Positions 51,315 through 60,424 of a DNA stretch of 64,000 nucleotides are shown one piece after another. Made by a program: the position numbers and the translations under genes. Each line of letters begins with the position of its first letter. Position 1 is the stretch's first letter. The notes beneath the pieces are model-generated. The model was not told the DNA's origin. It saw only the letters and a program-made list of their open reading frames with translations, and did not search any database. Origin of the DNA: JAYOEY01 sp038120295 (GTDB taxonomy: Bacteria; Pseudomonadota; Alphaproteobacteria; MPNO01; UBA2964); assembly GCA_038120295.1 (NCBI GenBank), contig JAYOLL010000011.1, positions 38,075-102,074 of the forward strand, written 5' to 3'.

Positions 51315-51433
51315 CCGTACCGCGAACCGACCTGCCCTGGGGTTGAATATCGCGCCCTTCATGTTCGCACCCGTCGCATTCCGGCCATTTTCTTTGCTAT
51401 GCTATCGCCACGCATTCAACGGGAGGCAGACCG

Positions 51434-52408
51434 ATGGGCATGCTGGTCGAAGGCAAGTGGATCGACGACGACGAGAAGTACCGCAGCGACAAGACCGGCG
51501 CATTTCAGCGCGACGAGTCGATATTTCGCAAATGGGTGACGGCCGACGGGTCGTCCGGCTTCAAGGCCGAGCCGGGGCGCTATCACCTGTTTCTCGCACC
51601 CAACTGCCCATGGGCGCACCGGACGCAACTTTTCCGCCGTCTCAAGGGGCTGGAGGACGTCATCTCGATCACCCTGTCGGACCTGCCGCGCGAACGCAGC
51701 TGGGCCTATAGCGAGGGCATCGGCAACGGGCTCGACCCGGTCGATGGAAAGTTCGAGCTGCACCAGGCCTATGTTGCGGCGCGATCCGACTATACCGGGC
51801 GGGTGACGGTGCCGACGCTGTGGGACAGGAAGGAATGGACCGTCGTCAACAACGAGTCGTCGGAAATCATCCGTATGCTGAACACGGAATTTAACGAGTG
51901 GGGCAATGCGTCGCTCGATTTCTATCCCGAGGATCTGCGGGCGGAAATCGACGGCTATAACGAGCGCATCTACGCTACCGTGAATAACGGCGTCTATCGC
52001 TGCGGTTTCGCGAAAACGCAGCAGGCCTACGAGGAAGCATATGACAGGCTGTTCGAAACGCTGGAATGGGCCGAGGATCACCTTGGGGGCCGCCGCTATC
52101 TGTGCGGCGACCGGATGACGGAGGCCGACTGGCGGTTTTACGTCACGCTGGTACGGTTCGATTTCGTCTATTACAGCCACTTCAAGTGCAACCGGCGGCG
52201 TATTCGGGATCACCACAATCTGTGGAATTACCTGAAGGAGCTCTACCAGCATCCCGGGATCGCCGAGATCACCGACATTCCCGGCATCAAGCGCGGCTAT
52301 TACGGCAACATGGCGCATGTGAACGCGTCGGGGATCGTGCCGAAGGGGCCGGAAGATATCGATCTGACCGAGCCGCATGACCGGGACAGGCTGGCGAAAG
52401 CGGCCTGA
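51434..52408 (+). CDS. Glutathionyl-hydroquinone reductase (Xi-class GST, YqjG/ECM4 type)
   Basis: 324 residues from the ATG at 51434 with GGGAGG upstream. The catalytic Cys is C58 in LFLAPNCPWAHRTQL, the C-P-W-A-H motif of glutathionyl-hydroquinone reductases, and the C-terminal domain has the ADWRFYVTLVRFDFVYYSHF block of this group. It removes glutathione from aromatic quinone conjugates in the cytoplasm, a clean-up step in aromatic and chlorophenol breakdown. Placement after the Rieske gene supports an aromatic role, though the spacer contains a terminator, so it is probably a separate transcript. Confidence 0.92.
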   Translation: MGMLVEGKWIDDDEKYRSDKTGAFQRDESIFRKWVTADGSSGFKAEPGRYHLFLAPNCPWAHRTQLFRRLKGLEDVISITLSDLPRERSWAYSEGIGNGLDPVDGKFELHQAYVAARSDYTGRVTVPTLWDRKEWTVVNNESSEIIRMLNTEFNEWGNASLDFYPEDLRAEIDGYNERIYATVNNGVYRCGFAKTQQAYEEAYDRLFETLEWAEDHLGGRRYLCGDRMTEADWRFYVTLVRFDFVYYSHFKCNRRRIRDHHNLWNYLKELYQHPGIAEITDIPGIKRGYYGNMAHVNASGIVPKGPEDIDLTEPHDRDRLAKAA

Positions 52409-52432
52409 CCGTCCGATCCGGAGTATCTGAGC

Positions 52433-52906
52433 ATGCGCTGGCTGACGCGTCAGGCGGCTGATCTGTTCGGAACGGTGTTCGCCGCGCTTTCCGGGATCGT
52501 TCTGGCGCAGGGCGTGGCGTTCGCCAACGCCTATCTGCAGCGCATCGGCGGCCATATCGACGAGGCGAAACGGACGCTGTCTCAACTGTCGTCGGGAAAC
52601 TACGCGGAGGCGGTGGCCGAACCCGCTTCGCGCGAGAAACTCGCCACGTTGCTGACCGAACGGATCGCTGACCTGGAGGCGGGCAGGGCGGCGATCGATG
52701 GCGCTTCGCCGTTCCTCAAGCCGCTGACCTGCCTGTTCCGTCTCGATCTCGAGGTGGCGGGCGGTATGCTGTCCGATTTCACCCCGGCGATCCCGCTCGA
52801 TACGGCGGGGATCGTCTACGGATTCGTCGGGATATTCCTTGGCTGGGCGCTGTGGCGGCTGGTCGTGCGGATGCTGTCCGGCGCGCAAAGTCTCCGCAAC
52901 GCCTGA
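52433..52906 (+). CDS. DUF2937-like membrane protein
   Basis: 157 residues with two hydrophobic segments, near residues 11-33 (LFGTVFAALSGIVLAQGVAF) and 125-146 (GIVYGFVGIFLGWALWRLVV), separated by a charged helical region. This matches the uncharacterised DUF2937 family by eye. It starts 24 bp after the glutathionyl-hydroquinone reductase stop and may be cotranscribed. Function unknown. Confidence 0.72.
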   Translation: MRWLTRQAADLFGTVFAALSGIVLAQGVAFANAYLQRIGGHIDEAKRTLSQLSSGNYAEAVAEPASREKLATLLTERIADLEAGRAAIDGASPFLKPLTCLFRLDLEVAGGMLSDFTPAIPLDTAGIVYGFVGIFLGWALWRLVVRMLSGAQSLRNA

Positions 52907-52909
52907 AAC

Positions 52910-53200
52910 CTACTCCTGCAAAATCGACAGCGTTACATCGCGGTCGGCGATCATGTCGGCGGTGTCTTCGCGGTACTGCAGAAGGTGCTCGGTCTGGCCG
53001 TGTTTCGCGAACGCGTCCTCGTCGTCATAGACCTCGTACAGGCACACCGCGTTTTCGCTGTCTTTCGGGACCATGATGTCGAAGCGCTGGCACCACGGCT
53101 CCTTTTCCAGCGTGATCTTCTTCTGGATCTGGATGCGGGCGAGAAAATCGTCCTTGCGGCCGGGTTTGGTTTCGAGCTTCACGAACATGGCGACAGTCAT
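52910..53200 (-). CDS. Antibiotic-biosynthesis-monooxygenase-fold protein (putative quinol monooxygenase)
   Basis: 96 residues. The pattern MTVAMFVKLETKPGRKDDFL and CLYEVYDDEDAFAKHGQTEH is that of the dimeric ABM-domain proteins, such as YgiN quinol monooxygenase. It overlaps the modC stop by four bases and is thus the last gene of the mod operon, an unusual partner for a transporter. Possible cofactor-free oxidation of a quinol; role in molybdate physiology is unclear. Confidence 0.85.
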   Translation of the reverse strand: MTVAMFVKLETKPGRKDDFLARIQIQKKITLEKEPWCQRFDIMVPKDSENAVCLYEVYDDEDAFAKHGQTEHLLQYREDTADMIADRDVTLSILQE

Positions 53201-54348
53201 GGGTGTTCCTCCTCTGCGGGATGCGTTTCGGTCGGTTCGTCACGGTTCTTTTGACCGCCCATCGTCTGGCGGTCAATCGACGTGCTCTTGATGGTGGCGA
53301 AAACTTCCGTTCCGGGTGCAAGCGACAGGTTCTCAAGCGACCAGCGGGTCACGCGAACCCAGAGCGGTACGCCGACATCGACCCTGATATCGACATGCGC
53401 GCTCAGAGAGTTTTCCGCAGTTGCACCAATTTCTGCAACATTTCCTTTCAGAATATTGATTTCACTAATATTTTTTGGTCTCGACAGGGAGAGCGACACG
53501 TCCCGTGCCCGCACCCGCAGCCGCACCTCGTCGCCGACAGTCCCATCGACCCTCGGCACCCGCAACTCGCCGCCCTCAAAGGCCAGGGTCGTCAGCGCAT
53601 AGGCGTCGTCATGTGCGACGATCCTTGCGGAAAATGCCGAACCCGCCTCGTAGCGCCCGGTCAGCGGCCGCAGATCGAGCCGGCTGGTGATGTCTTCTAC
53701 CGGACCTACTGCGGCGATGCTGCCGTCGTCGACGATCACCAGCGTATCGGCCAGCCGGATGATCTCGTCCATCGCGTGGCTGACATAGACGATGGGAACG
53801 CCGAATCGGTCGCGAAGCTGCTCGATAAAGGGCAGAACCTCGAACTTGCGCGCTGCGTCGAGCGAGGCCAGTGGCTCGTCCATCAGCAGCGCGCGCGGAT
53901 TCGACAGTATGGCGCGTCCCAGCGCCACGCGCTGGCGTTCGCCGCCGGAGAGCCCTCCTGTCCGTCGGTCGAGAAGATGCGCAACGCCGAGCACGTCGAC
54001 GACCTCGTCGACACCGACTGCTCGTTCCGCAGCGGGGGTCCGGCGATAGCCGTAAAGCAGGTTGCCGCGCACCGAAAAATGCGGAAACAGACGGCTGTTC
54101 TGGAACACGTAGCCGAAACGCCGCCGGTGCGGCGGGACATCGATGCCGCGCGTCGAATCGAACAGTGTCTCGCCGTCGATTTCGATCAGCCCCTTATCCG
54201 GCGTCGCCAGCCCGGCGAGCATGTTAATAATCGAGCTTTTTCCTGCGCCCGAGCGGCCGAACAGCGCGGTGACGCCGTCGGAAGCGGCCTCGAACGCCGC
54301 GTCGATCCGGAAACTGTCGAGCGTCTTTTCGACCTCTACACGGATCAT
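53197..54348 (-). CDS. modC: Molybdate ABC transporter ATP-binding protein
   Basis: 383 residues. Walker A GRSGAGKSS at 31-39, the ABC signature LSGGERQRVALGRAI near residue 131, Walker B ALLMDEPLAS and the switch His in IVYVSHAMDE. The C-terminal ~90 residues form a Mop/TOBE domain (RVRARDVSLSLSRPKNISEI with NILKGNVAEIG) that binds oxyanion. The C-terminal end after IKSTSIDRQTMGG is a hydrophilic tail. It drives the ModB permease. Its start and stop each overlap a neighbour by four bases. Confidence 0.95.
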   Translation of the reverse strand: MIRVEVEKTLDSFRIDAAFEAASDGVTALFGRSGAGKSSIINMLAGLATPDKGLIEIDGETLFDSTRGIDVPPHRRRFGYVFQNSRLFPHFSVRGNLLYGYRRTPAAERAVGVDEVVDVLGVAHLLDRRTGGLSGGERQRVALGRAILSNPRALLMDEPLASLDAARKFEVLPFIEQLRDRFGVPIVYVSHAMDEIIRLADTLVIVDDGSIAAVGPVEDITSRLDLRPLTGRYEAGSAFSARIVAHDDAYALTTLAFEGGELRVPRVDGTVGDEVRLRVRARDVSLSLSRPKNISEINILKGNVAEIGATAENSLSAHVDIRVDVGVPLWVRVTRWSLENLSLAPGTEVFATIKSTSIDRQTMGGQKNRDEPTETHPAEEEHP

Positions 54349-55046
54349 CGCCGTCCCTCCACCCGAGCCCGTGCCCGTCGCGCCAGGAATTCGGAGGCGG
54401 CGAGGGCGAGAAGGGCGACGACGACCGAGATGACGACGAGCCGGAAGGCGGCGTCTTCCTGCCCCGGCACCTGGGTCAGGTTATAGAGCGCGATGGGCAG
54501 CGTACGGGTTTCGCCTGGGATGTTGGAGACGAAGGTGATGGTAGCTCCGAACTCGCCGAGGCTGCGCGCAAAGCCGAGGATCGCACCGGCGATGATGCCG
54601 GGCAGGATCAGCGGCAGGGTAATGGTGAAGAATACGTCCGCTGCGTTTGAGCCCAGCGTTCTGGCCGCTGCTTCCAGCCGTTGATCCACTGATTCAAGTG
54701 AGAGTCGTATCGCTCTGACAATCAAGGGAAAAGCGACGACGGCTGACGCGACGGCAGCGCCTTTCCAGGTAAAGGCCAGGGTGAGGCCGAACGTATCGAA
54801 CAGAACTCCGCCGACCGGTCCGTTCCGGCCCAGCAGGACCAGCAGCCCGTAGCCGATGGCGACCGGGGGCAGGACCAGCGGCAGGTGGATGATGGCATCA
54901 AGGGCACTCCTGCCTGGAAATCGGCATCGGGCGAGAAGCCAGGCGCACAGAACGGCGGGCGGCAGGCTCCAGAAGATCGCCCAAAGCGAGACCTTCAGCG
55001 ACAGGACGATGGCCTCGATTTCCACCGGCGTCAGCCAATCGTTCAT
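54345..55046 (-). CDS. modB: Molybdate ABC transporter permease
   Basis: 233 residues, about five membrane helices, starting MNDWLTPVEIEAIVLSLKVS. The cytoplasmic loop EAARTLGSNAADVFFTITLP with its EAA-x3-G pattern touches ModC, and LPLILPGIIAGAILGFARSL follows. Overlaps modA by four bases and modC by four bases. Confidence 0.95.
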   Translation of the reverse strand: MNDWLTPVEIEAIVLSLKVSLWAIFWSLPPAVLCAWLLARCRFPGRSALDAIIHLPLVLPPVAIGYGLLVLLGRNGPVGGVLFDTFGLTLAFTWKGAAVASAVVAFPLIVRAIRLSLESVDQRLEAAARTLGSNAADVFFTITLPLILPGIIAGAILGFARSLGEFGATITFVSNIPGETRTLPIALYNLTQVPGQEDAAFRLVVISVVVALLALAASEFLARRARARVEGRR

Positions 55047-55807
55047 GGCGCGCCATCTTTCGCCGTGAAACCGTAATCCGCATATAACCTGCGTGCGGCT
55101 TTCGATTGCAGGAACGCAAAAAGCGCCGTCGCCCCATCGGATTCGGGAGCGGTCAGGGCTAGCAGGTACGAAATCCCGTCATGGCTTCCGGCAGGGAATT
55201 CATCGAGGATCCGGACCTTCGGATTCCTGAAGGCATCCGTGCGATAAACGATGCCGAGCGGGGCCTCGCCGCGCTCGATGAGGGCCAGTGCGGCGAGAAC
55301 GTTCGGTGCGCGCGCCGTGCGGTCGGCGACATCGCGCCACACACCTAGTTTGGTCAGGGCATCACGCGCGTATATGCCCGCCGGTGCGTGGGCCGGGTCG
55401 GCGATAGCAAGCCGGCCATCGCCAAGCGCCTGGCGCAGTGGGAATCCCGGCTGGATCTTCAGGTTCGCTATGCTCTTTGCCGGCGCGGCGAGCGCCAGCC
55501 GGTTGCCGAACAGCCTGACTTTACCGGTGGGAGTCAGTTTCCCCTTTTTTTCAAGCCATTCGATCCATTTCCGGTTCGCCGAGAGGTACAGCGCCGCCGG
55601 CGCGCCCGCGGCAATCTGCCGCGCTAGCGCGCCGGAAGAGGCGTAGGAGACCCGAACGCGGATATTGGGCGCCTCCATCCGGGAAAGCACTGCGTTGAGG
55701 ACGCCCGTCGTACTCGCGGCGGCGAACATGAGCAGGTCCGCCGCATGCACAGGGGGCGCCGCGAAAAGTGTCAATGAAATCAAGAGAATGGAACGAGGGG
55801 ATAACAA
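55043..55807 (-). CDS. modA: Molybdate ABC transporter substrate-binding protein
   Basis: 254 residues with a TTG start at 55807, GGGG nine bases upstream; a signal peptide ending PPVHA precedes ADLLMFAAASTTGVLNA, the mature N-terminus typical of ModA (the AASST loop binds the oxyanion). VRVSYASSGALARQIAAGAP is a second anion-binding segment. It delivers molybdate or tungstate to ModBC. A 32-bp palindrome matching ModE sites lies 28 bp before the start. Confidence 0.93.
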   Translation of the reverse strand: MLSPRSILLISLTLFAAPPVHAADLLMFAAASTTGVLNAVLSRMEAPNIRVRVSYASSGALARQIAAGAPAALYLSANRKWIEWLEKKGKLTPTGKVRLFGNRLALAAPAKSIANLKIQPGFPLRQALGDGRLAIADPAHAPAGIYARDALTKLGVWRDVADRTARAPNVLAALALIERGEAPLGIVYRTDAFRNPKVRILDEFPAGSHDGISYLLALTAPESDGATALFAFLQSKAARRLYADYGFTAKDGAP

Positions 55808-55834
55808 GGCTCGTCGCCCCGCAACGCTGCCCGA

Positions 55835-55866
55835 GAAGCGTTATATATGGTGGTATATAACGCTTC
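55835..55866 (-). promoter_or_regulatory. ModE-type operator upstream of modA
   Basis: Perfect 13-bp arms GAAGCGTTATATA and TATATAACGCTTC around TGGTGG. The TATA-rich arms around a 6-bp centre resemble the ModE consensus (CGnTATATA-N6-7-TATATAnCG). The position, 28-59 bp before the start codon, would overlap the promoter, consistent with repression by molybdate-loaded ModE. The modE gene itself is not in the window. Confidence 0.85.
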
Positions 55867-55912
55867 CTGTCAACGCGGGGAATAGCAGGGCTTCTCTGCA
55901 AGGGGCTCTGCT

Positions 55913-56032
55913 TGTCATCCCGGGCGCGACTTTCCTCCAAATCTTTAGTTTGGACGGGAAAGTCAGTGACCCGGGATCCAGACCGCATTAGCCGCATGAG
56001 TCCCTGGATCCCGGCTCAAGGCCGGGATGACA
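55913..56032. repeat. Dispersed intergenic repeat, copy 2
   Basis: TGTCATCCCGGGC at the left end is mirrored by GGCCGGGATGACA at the right. Interior blocks GACTTTCCTCCAAATC and GTGACCCGGGATCCAGAC also occur in the copy at 33656-33819. Lies between divergently arranged modA and the CobW-like gene tail, with no coding frame. Confidence 0.75.
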
Positions 56033-56046
56033 ATCGAGCAATGAGC

Positions 56047-57134
<1,088 letters not shown>

Positions 57135-57138
<4 letters not shown>

Positions 57139-57557
57139 TTGCCGTAGAGATCCTTCGGGTCGACAACGACCTCGGTGAGTTTTTCGAGTTCGTCGCCGCG
57201 CGGTGCGAAAAAGAAACAGTTCGGGCGTCCGGTGTGGCAGGCGACGCCTTTCTGGTCGACCAGCAGCAGGATCGTGTCGCCGTCGCAGTCCACGCGGAAA
57301 TCGACCAGAGTCTGTGTCTGGCCCGAGCTTTCGCCCTTGCGCCACAGCTTTCCGCGCGAGCGCGAATAGTAGCAGACCTGTCCCGAGCGCAGGGTTTCCT
57401 CGACCGCTTCGTGGTTCATCCAGGCCATCATCAGCACTTCGCCGGTGTCATGCTGCTGTGCGATGGCGGGGACCAGCCCGTCCGCATTGAAGGCCACGGC
57501 CTCGGTGGCGGCGACGATACCGCGGTCGGTCCAGCCGATATCCGTATTGTCAGCCAT
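57135..57557 (-). CDS. hisI: Phosphoribosyl-AMP cyclohydrolase
   Basis: 140 residues. The core VLMMAWMNHEAVEETLRSGQ, YYSRSRGKLWRKGESSGQTQ, then VDCDGDTILLLVDQKGVACH and TGRPNC include the conserved Asp and Cys/His zinc-binding residues. Catalyses the third step of histidine synthesis, opening the adenine ring of PR-AMP. Monofunctional, as in Alphaproteobacteria (no HisE fusion). It is unusual to find it in an operon with a CobW-type GTPase and no other his gene. metC ends one base upstream. Confidence 0.95.
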
Positions 57558-57558
57558 A

Positions 57559-58740
57559 TCAGCCTTTATACGCGTTCATCCGCTCGAAGCCCTTCTCAAG
57601 GTCCTCAATCAGATCGTCGATATCCTCAAGCCCCGCGTGAATCCGCAAGGTCGGTCCCGCCTTGGACCAGTAATCGTGCGTCGCGACGCGAATGGCGGAC
57701 GGGTTGGTCAGCAGGATCAGGCTCTCGAACCCGCCCCAGCTTGCCCCCATGCCGTAGAGTTCCAGCCCGTCCAGCATGGCGGCGATGGCCGGCTCCGGGA
57801 ACGGCTTGAGTTCCACTCCAAACAGCCCGCAGGCGCCAGTGAAGTCGCGCTTCCACAGCTCATGGTCGGCATGGCTCGGCAGGCCGGGATGCATGACCTG
57901 AACCACTTCCGGCCGGTTTTCCAGCCATTGCGCCAGTTTCAGTCCGTTTTCGTGATGCTGCCGCATGCGGACGCCGATGGTGCGGAGCCCGCGGAGCGCC
58001 AGATACACGTCGTCGGGCCCAGAATTCGCGCCGAGGTCGGACGCGGCCTGCCGGACGCGCTGCCAGTGCTCGTCGGTCGTGGTGATGACGCCCATCATCA
58101 CGTCCGAATGGCCGACGATGTACTTGGTGGCGGCGATCACCGAGACGTCCGCACCGTGCTCGAACGGCTGGAAGAACATGCCGGACGACCAGGTGTCGTC
58201 GATGATGACGACGCATCCGCGCTTGTGCGCTTCTTCCGAGATGGCGGGGAGGTCCTGAACCTCAAAGGTCAGCGAGCCGGGGCTCTCGGTATAGACGATC
58301 TTCGTGTTGTCTCGGATCAGATCCTTGATGCCAGCGCCGATGCGCGGGTCGTAATAGGTGGTCTCCACCCCGAACCGCTTGAGGAATTTTTCGCACAGCG
58401 ACCGGGCCGGGCCGTAGGCGGAATCGACCATTAGCATGTGATCGCCCGCCTCCAGAAACGCGAACACGGCGGCATTGATCGCGGCGAGGCCGGATCCCAT
58501 CGCTACCGCCCGGTCGCCGCCCAGCAGCTTCGACACTGCGATCTCGAACGCGTCATGCGTCGGCGTGCCCTGGCGACCGTATGTGTAATTGCCAATCTCC
58601 CAGCGGCGCGTGCGGCGGTCGCGGAATTCCTCCAGCGTCGGCGCGACGATGGTGGACGCGTGGTAGACCGGCGGATTGACGAAGCCGAAATTGTTATCCG
58701 GGTCGCGCCCGGCGGTGGTGATCAGCGTGTCCTTTTTCAT
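57559..58740 (-). CDS. metC: Cystathionine beta-lyase
   Basis: 393 residues from the ATG at 58738-58740 with AGGA six bases upstream. Starts MKKDTLITTAGRDPDNNFGF and has the trans-sulfuration-enzyme pattern: NYTYGRQGTPTHDAFE, DHMLMVDSAYGPARSLCEKF, the PLP lysine in IAATKYIVGHSD and ASWGGFESLI. These place it in the cystathionine beta-lyase branch of Cys/Met metabolism PLP enzymes. Cleaves cystathionine to homocysteine, pyruvate and ammonia. The next gene, sseA, handles a related sulfur metabolite. Confidence 0.92.
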   Translation of the reverse strand: MKKDTLITTAGRDPDNNFGFVNPPVYHASTIVAPTLEEFRDRRTRRWEIGNYTYGRQGTPTHDAFEIAVSKLLGGDRAVAMGSGLAAINAAVFAFLEAGDHMLMVDSAYGPARSLCEKFLKRFGVETTYYDPRIGAGIKDLIRDNTKIVYTESPGSLTFEVQDLPAISEEAHKRGCVVIIDDTWSSGMFFQPFEHGADVSVIAATKYIVGHSDVMMGVITTTDEHWQRVRQAASDLGANSGPDDVYLALRGLRTIGVRMRQHHENGLKLAQWLENRPEVVQVMHPGLPSHADHELWKRDFTGACGLFGVELKPFPEPAIAAMLDGLELYGMGASWGGFESLILLTNPSAIRVATHDYWSKAGPTLRIHAGLEDIDDLIEDLEKGFERMNAYKG

Positions 58741-58814
58741 GATCCTGCTGTGCAAAATGATATGAAGGTATGGGCTTTTACCCTGTTTAGCTCCCGGTCT
58801 CTACGGGCCAGTTT

Positions 58815-59672
58815 CTATGGGCCAGTCTCTATGGGTGTGTCGTCGGCGGTGCCCCATTCGGCCCAGGAGCCGTCATAAACCGCGACGTCCCGCCTGCCGG
58901 TCAGGTGCAGCCCCAGCGCCAGCATGCAGGCGGTGACGCCGGAGCCGCAGGTTGTGACGACCGGGCGGGAGGGATCGACGCCCGAGCCCTGGAATACGGC
59001 TTTCAGCCTGTCCGCCGGCAGGACGGTTTTTGTGTCCGGATCGAGCAGCAAATCGTAAGGGGCGTTCAGGCTGCCCGGGATATGGCCGGCGCGGCATCCG
59101 GGCCTTGGTTCCGGTTCAGAACCCGCAAAGCGCGCGGCCGATCTCGCGTCAAGGACCTGCTTTTCCTTTGTCTTAATATTATCTTTCAAATCGTTGATAT
59201 CATGAAAGAAAGACATGTTAAAACTTGCATTGAAACGGCCGCTGCGGGGGGCGGCTTCATCCTGGCTGAGGGGCCGGTTCTCGGCTTTCCATTTCGGCAG
59301 CCCGCCATCGAGGATGGCGACATGGTCGTGCCCCATGGCGCGCAGCATCCACCATGGGCGCGCGGCGGTGAACAGACCGAGCGCGTCATACAGCACGACG
59401 TCGGTATCGTTGCCGATCCCGAGCCGTTCCATGTGGCGTTCGAAATCGTCCTCGGTCGGCATTGTGTGCGGCAGGCCGCTCGATTTGTCGGCGATTTCGT
59501 CGATATCCCAGAATACGGCACCGGGAATATGGCCTTCCTCGTATTCCGCGCGCCCGTCGCGGCCCGCGCCGGGCAGGAACCAGGTCGTATCCACGATGCG
59601 GATGTCCGGATCGGCCAATCGGCTCGCCAGCCACTCGGTGGAAACAAGCGGGTTTTTGCTCGATAAGACCAT
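58815..59672 (-). CDS. sseA: 3-mercaptopyruvate sulfurtransferase
   Basis: 285 residues, two rhodanese domains. Catalytic C242 lies in the loop CGSGVTA, which is diagnostic of mercaptopyruvate rather than thiosulfate specificity (CRKGVT). The first domain holds TTWFLPGAGRDGRAEYEEGH and ends with GLFTAARPWWMLRAMGHD. Transfers sulfur from 3-mercaptopyruvate to thiol or cyanide acceptors. Downstream partner of metC by position (75 bp), a sulfur amino acid group. Confidence 0.92.
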   Translation of the reverse strand: MVLSSKNPLVSTEWLASRLADPDIRIVDTTWFLPGAGRDGRAEYEEGHIPGAVFWDIDEIADKSSGLPHTMPTEDDFERHMERLGIGNDTDVVLYDALGLFTAARPWWMLRAMGHDHVAILDGGLPKWKAENRPLSQDEAAPRSGRFNASFNMSFFHDINDLKDNIKTKEKQVLDARSAARFAGSEPEPRPGCRAGHIPGSLNAPYDLLLDPDTKTVLPADRLKAVFQGSGVDPSRPVVTTCGSGVTACMLALGLHLTGRRDVAVYDGSWAEWGTADDTPIETGP

Positions 59673-59681
59673 TCTTCGTTC

Positions 59682-60296
59682 CTAAACCTGTTTTCTCAGC
59701 TCGTCGCGTCTTGTCGCCAGCCATCTGACAGCCAGCATGACCTTGGGATCGTTATGGCGGCCCGCATCGACATCTTCAAGCGCCTGCGCCCAGGGGACGA
59801 CGAAGGCTTCGATATCCTCGCCTTCATGGTCGACACCGAATATCCCGCCCGCATCTGCGGTATCCGTAATCCCGACAAAGAGGTGCAGATACTCGGTCAG
59901 CAACCCCTGGGCCGCATAATAGCCGCAGACAGGGTAAAGATCGCTGATTTTGCAGCCGGTTTCCTCGATCGATTCCCGTCGTGCGACGCCCTCCGGCGTC
60001 TCGCCGTCCTCGATCAGCCCGGCGACGGTTTCGACCAGCCACGGGACGTCGCCGCGCCGCCACGCGCCGATGCGGAACTGGCGGATCAACACGATTTCGT
60101 CGCGCACCGGGTCGTAGGGCAGCACAGCGGCCGCCTCGCCCCGGTCGATCACCTCGCGCGAGATTTCCGCGCCCATCCCGCCGGCGAACAGCCGGTGACG
60201 CAGGCGATAGCGCTCAAGCCGCGTATGGCCGCGCCAGAGGTCCTCCTGTTCGATGATCTCGATATCGTCGCCCATACCGTCCATGGTCCCGTCCAT
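59682..60296 (-). CDS. ADP-ribose pyrophosphatase-type Nudix hydrolase
   Basis: 204 residues from ATG 60296 (a GTG three bases upstream and later Mets also fit; GGGAA precedes them). The Nudix box is GLIEDGETPEGVARRESIEE followed by TG, with the typical upstream VLPYDPVRDEIVLIRQFRIGAW and the PGGxxE-like glutamate pattern of ADP-ribose hydrolases. Probably cleaves ADP-ribose or related nucleoside diphosphate sugars. It begins 10 bp after sseA on the same strand in the direction of transcription order reversed: it precedes sseA. Housekeeping role. Confidence 0.9.
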   Translation of the reverse strand: MDGTMDGMGDDIEIIEQEDLWRGHTRLERYRLRHRLFAGGMGAEISREVIDRGEAAAVLPYDPVRDEIVLIRQFRIGAWRRGDVPWLVETVAGLIEDGETPEGVARRESIEETGCKISDLYPVCGYYAAQGLLTEYLHLFVGITDTADAGGIFGVDHEGEDIEAFVVPWAQALEDVDAGRHNDPKVMLAVRWLATRRDELRKQV

Positions 60297-60424
60297 CACC
60301 GCCGTTCCCGTCCGTTGCGCGGCAATCTAGCAGCATTGAAGGACAAAAAAACGACCGGCCGCGCCTTGCCCGGTTTCTCGATAGGCGCGAACATGGGGAA
60401 AAGGAAAACCAACTGGAGGCGCTC

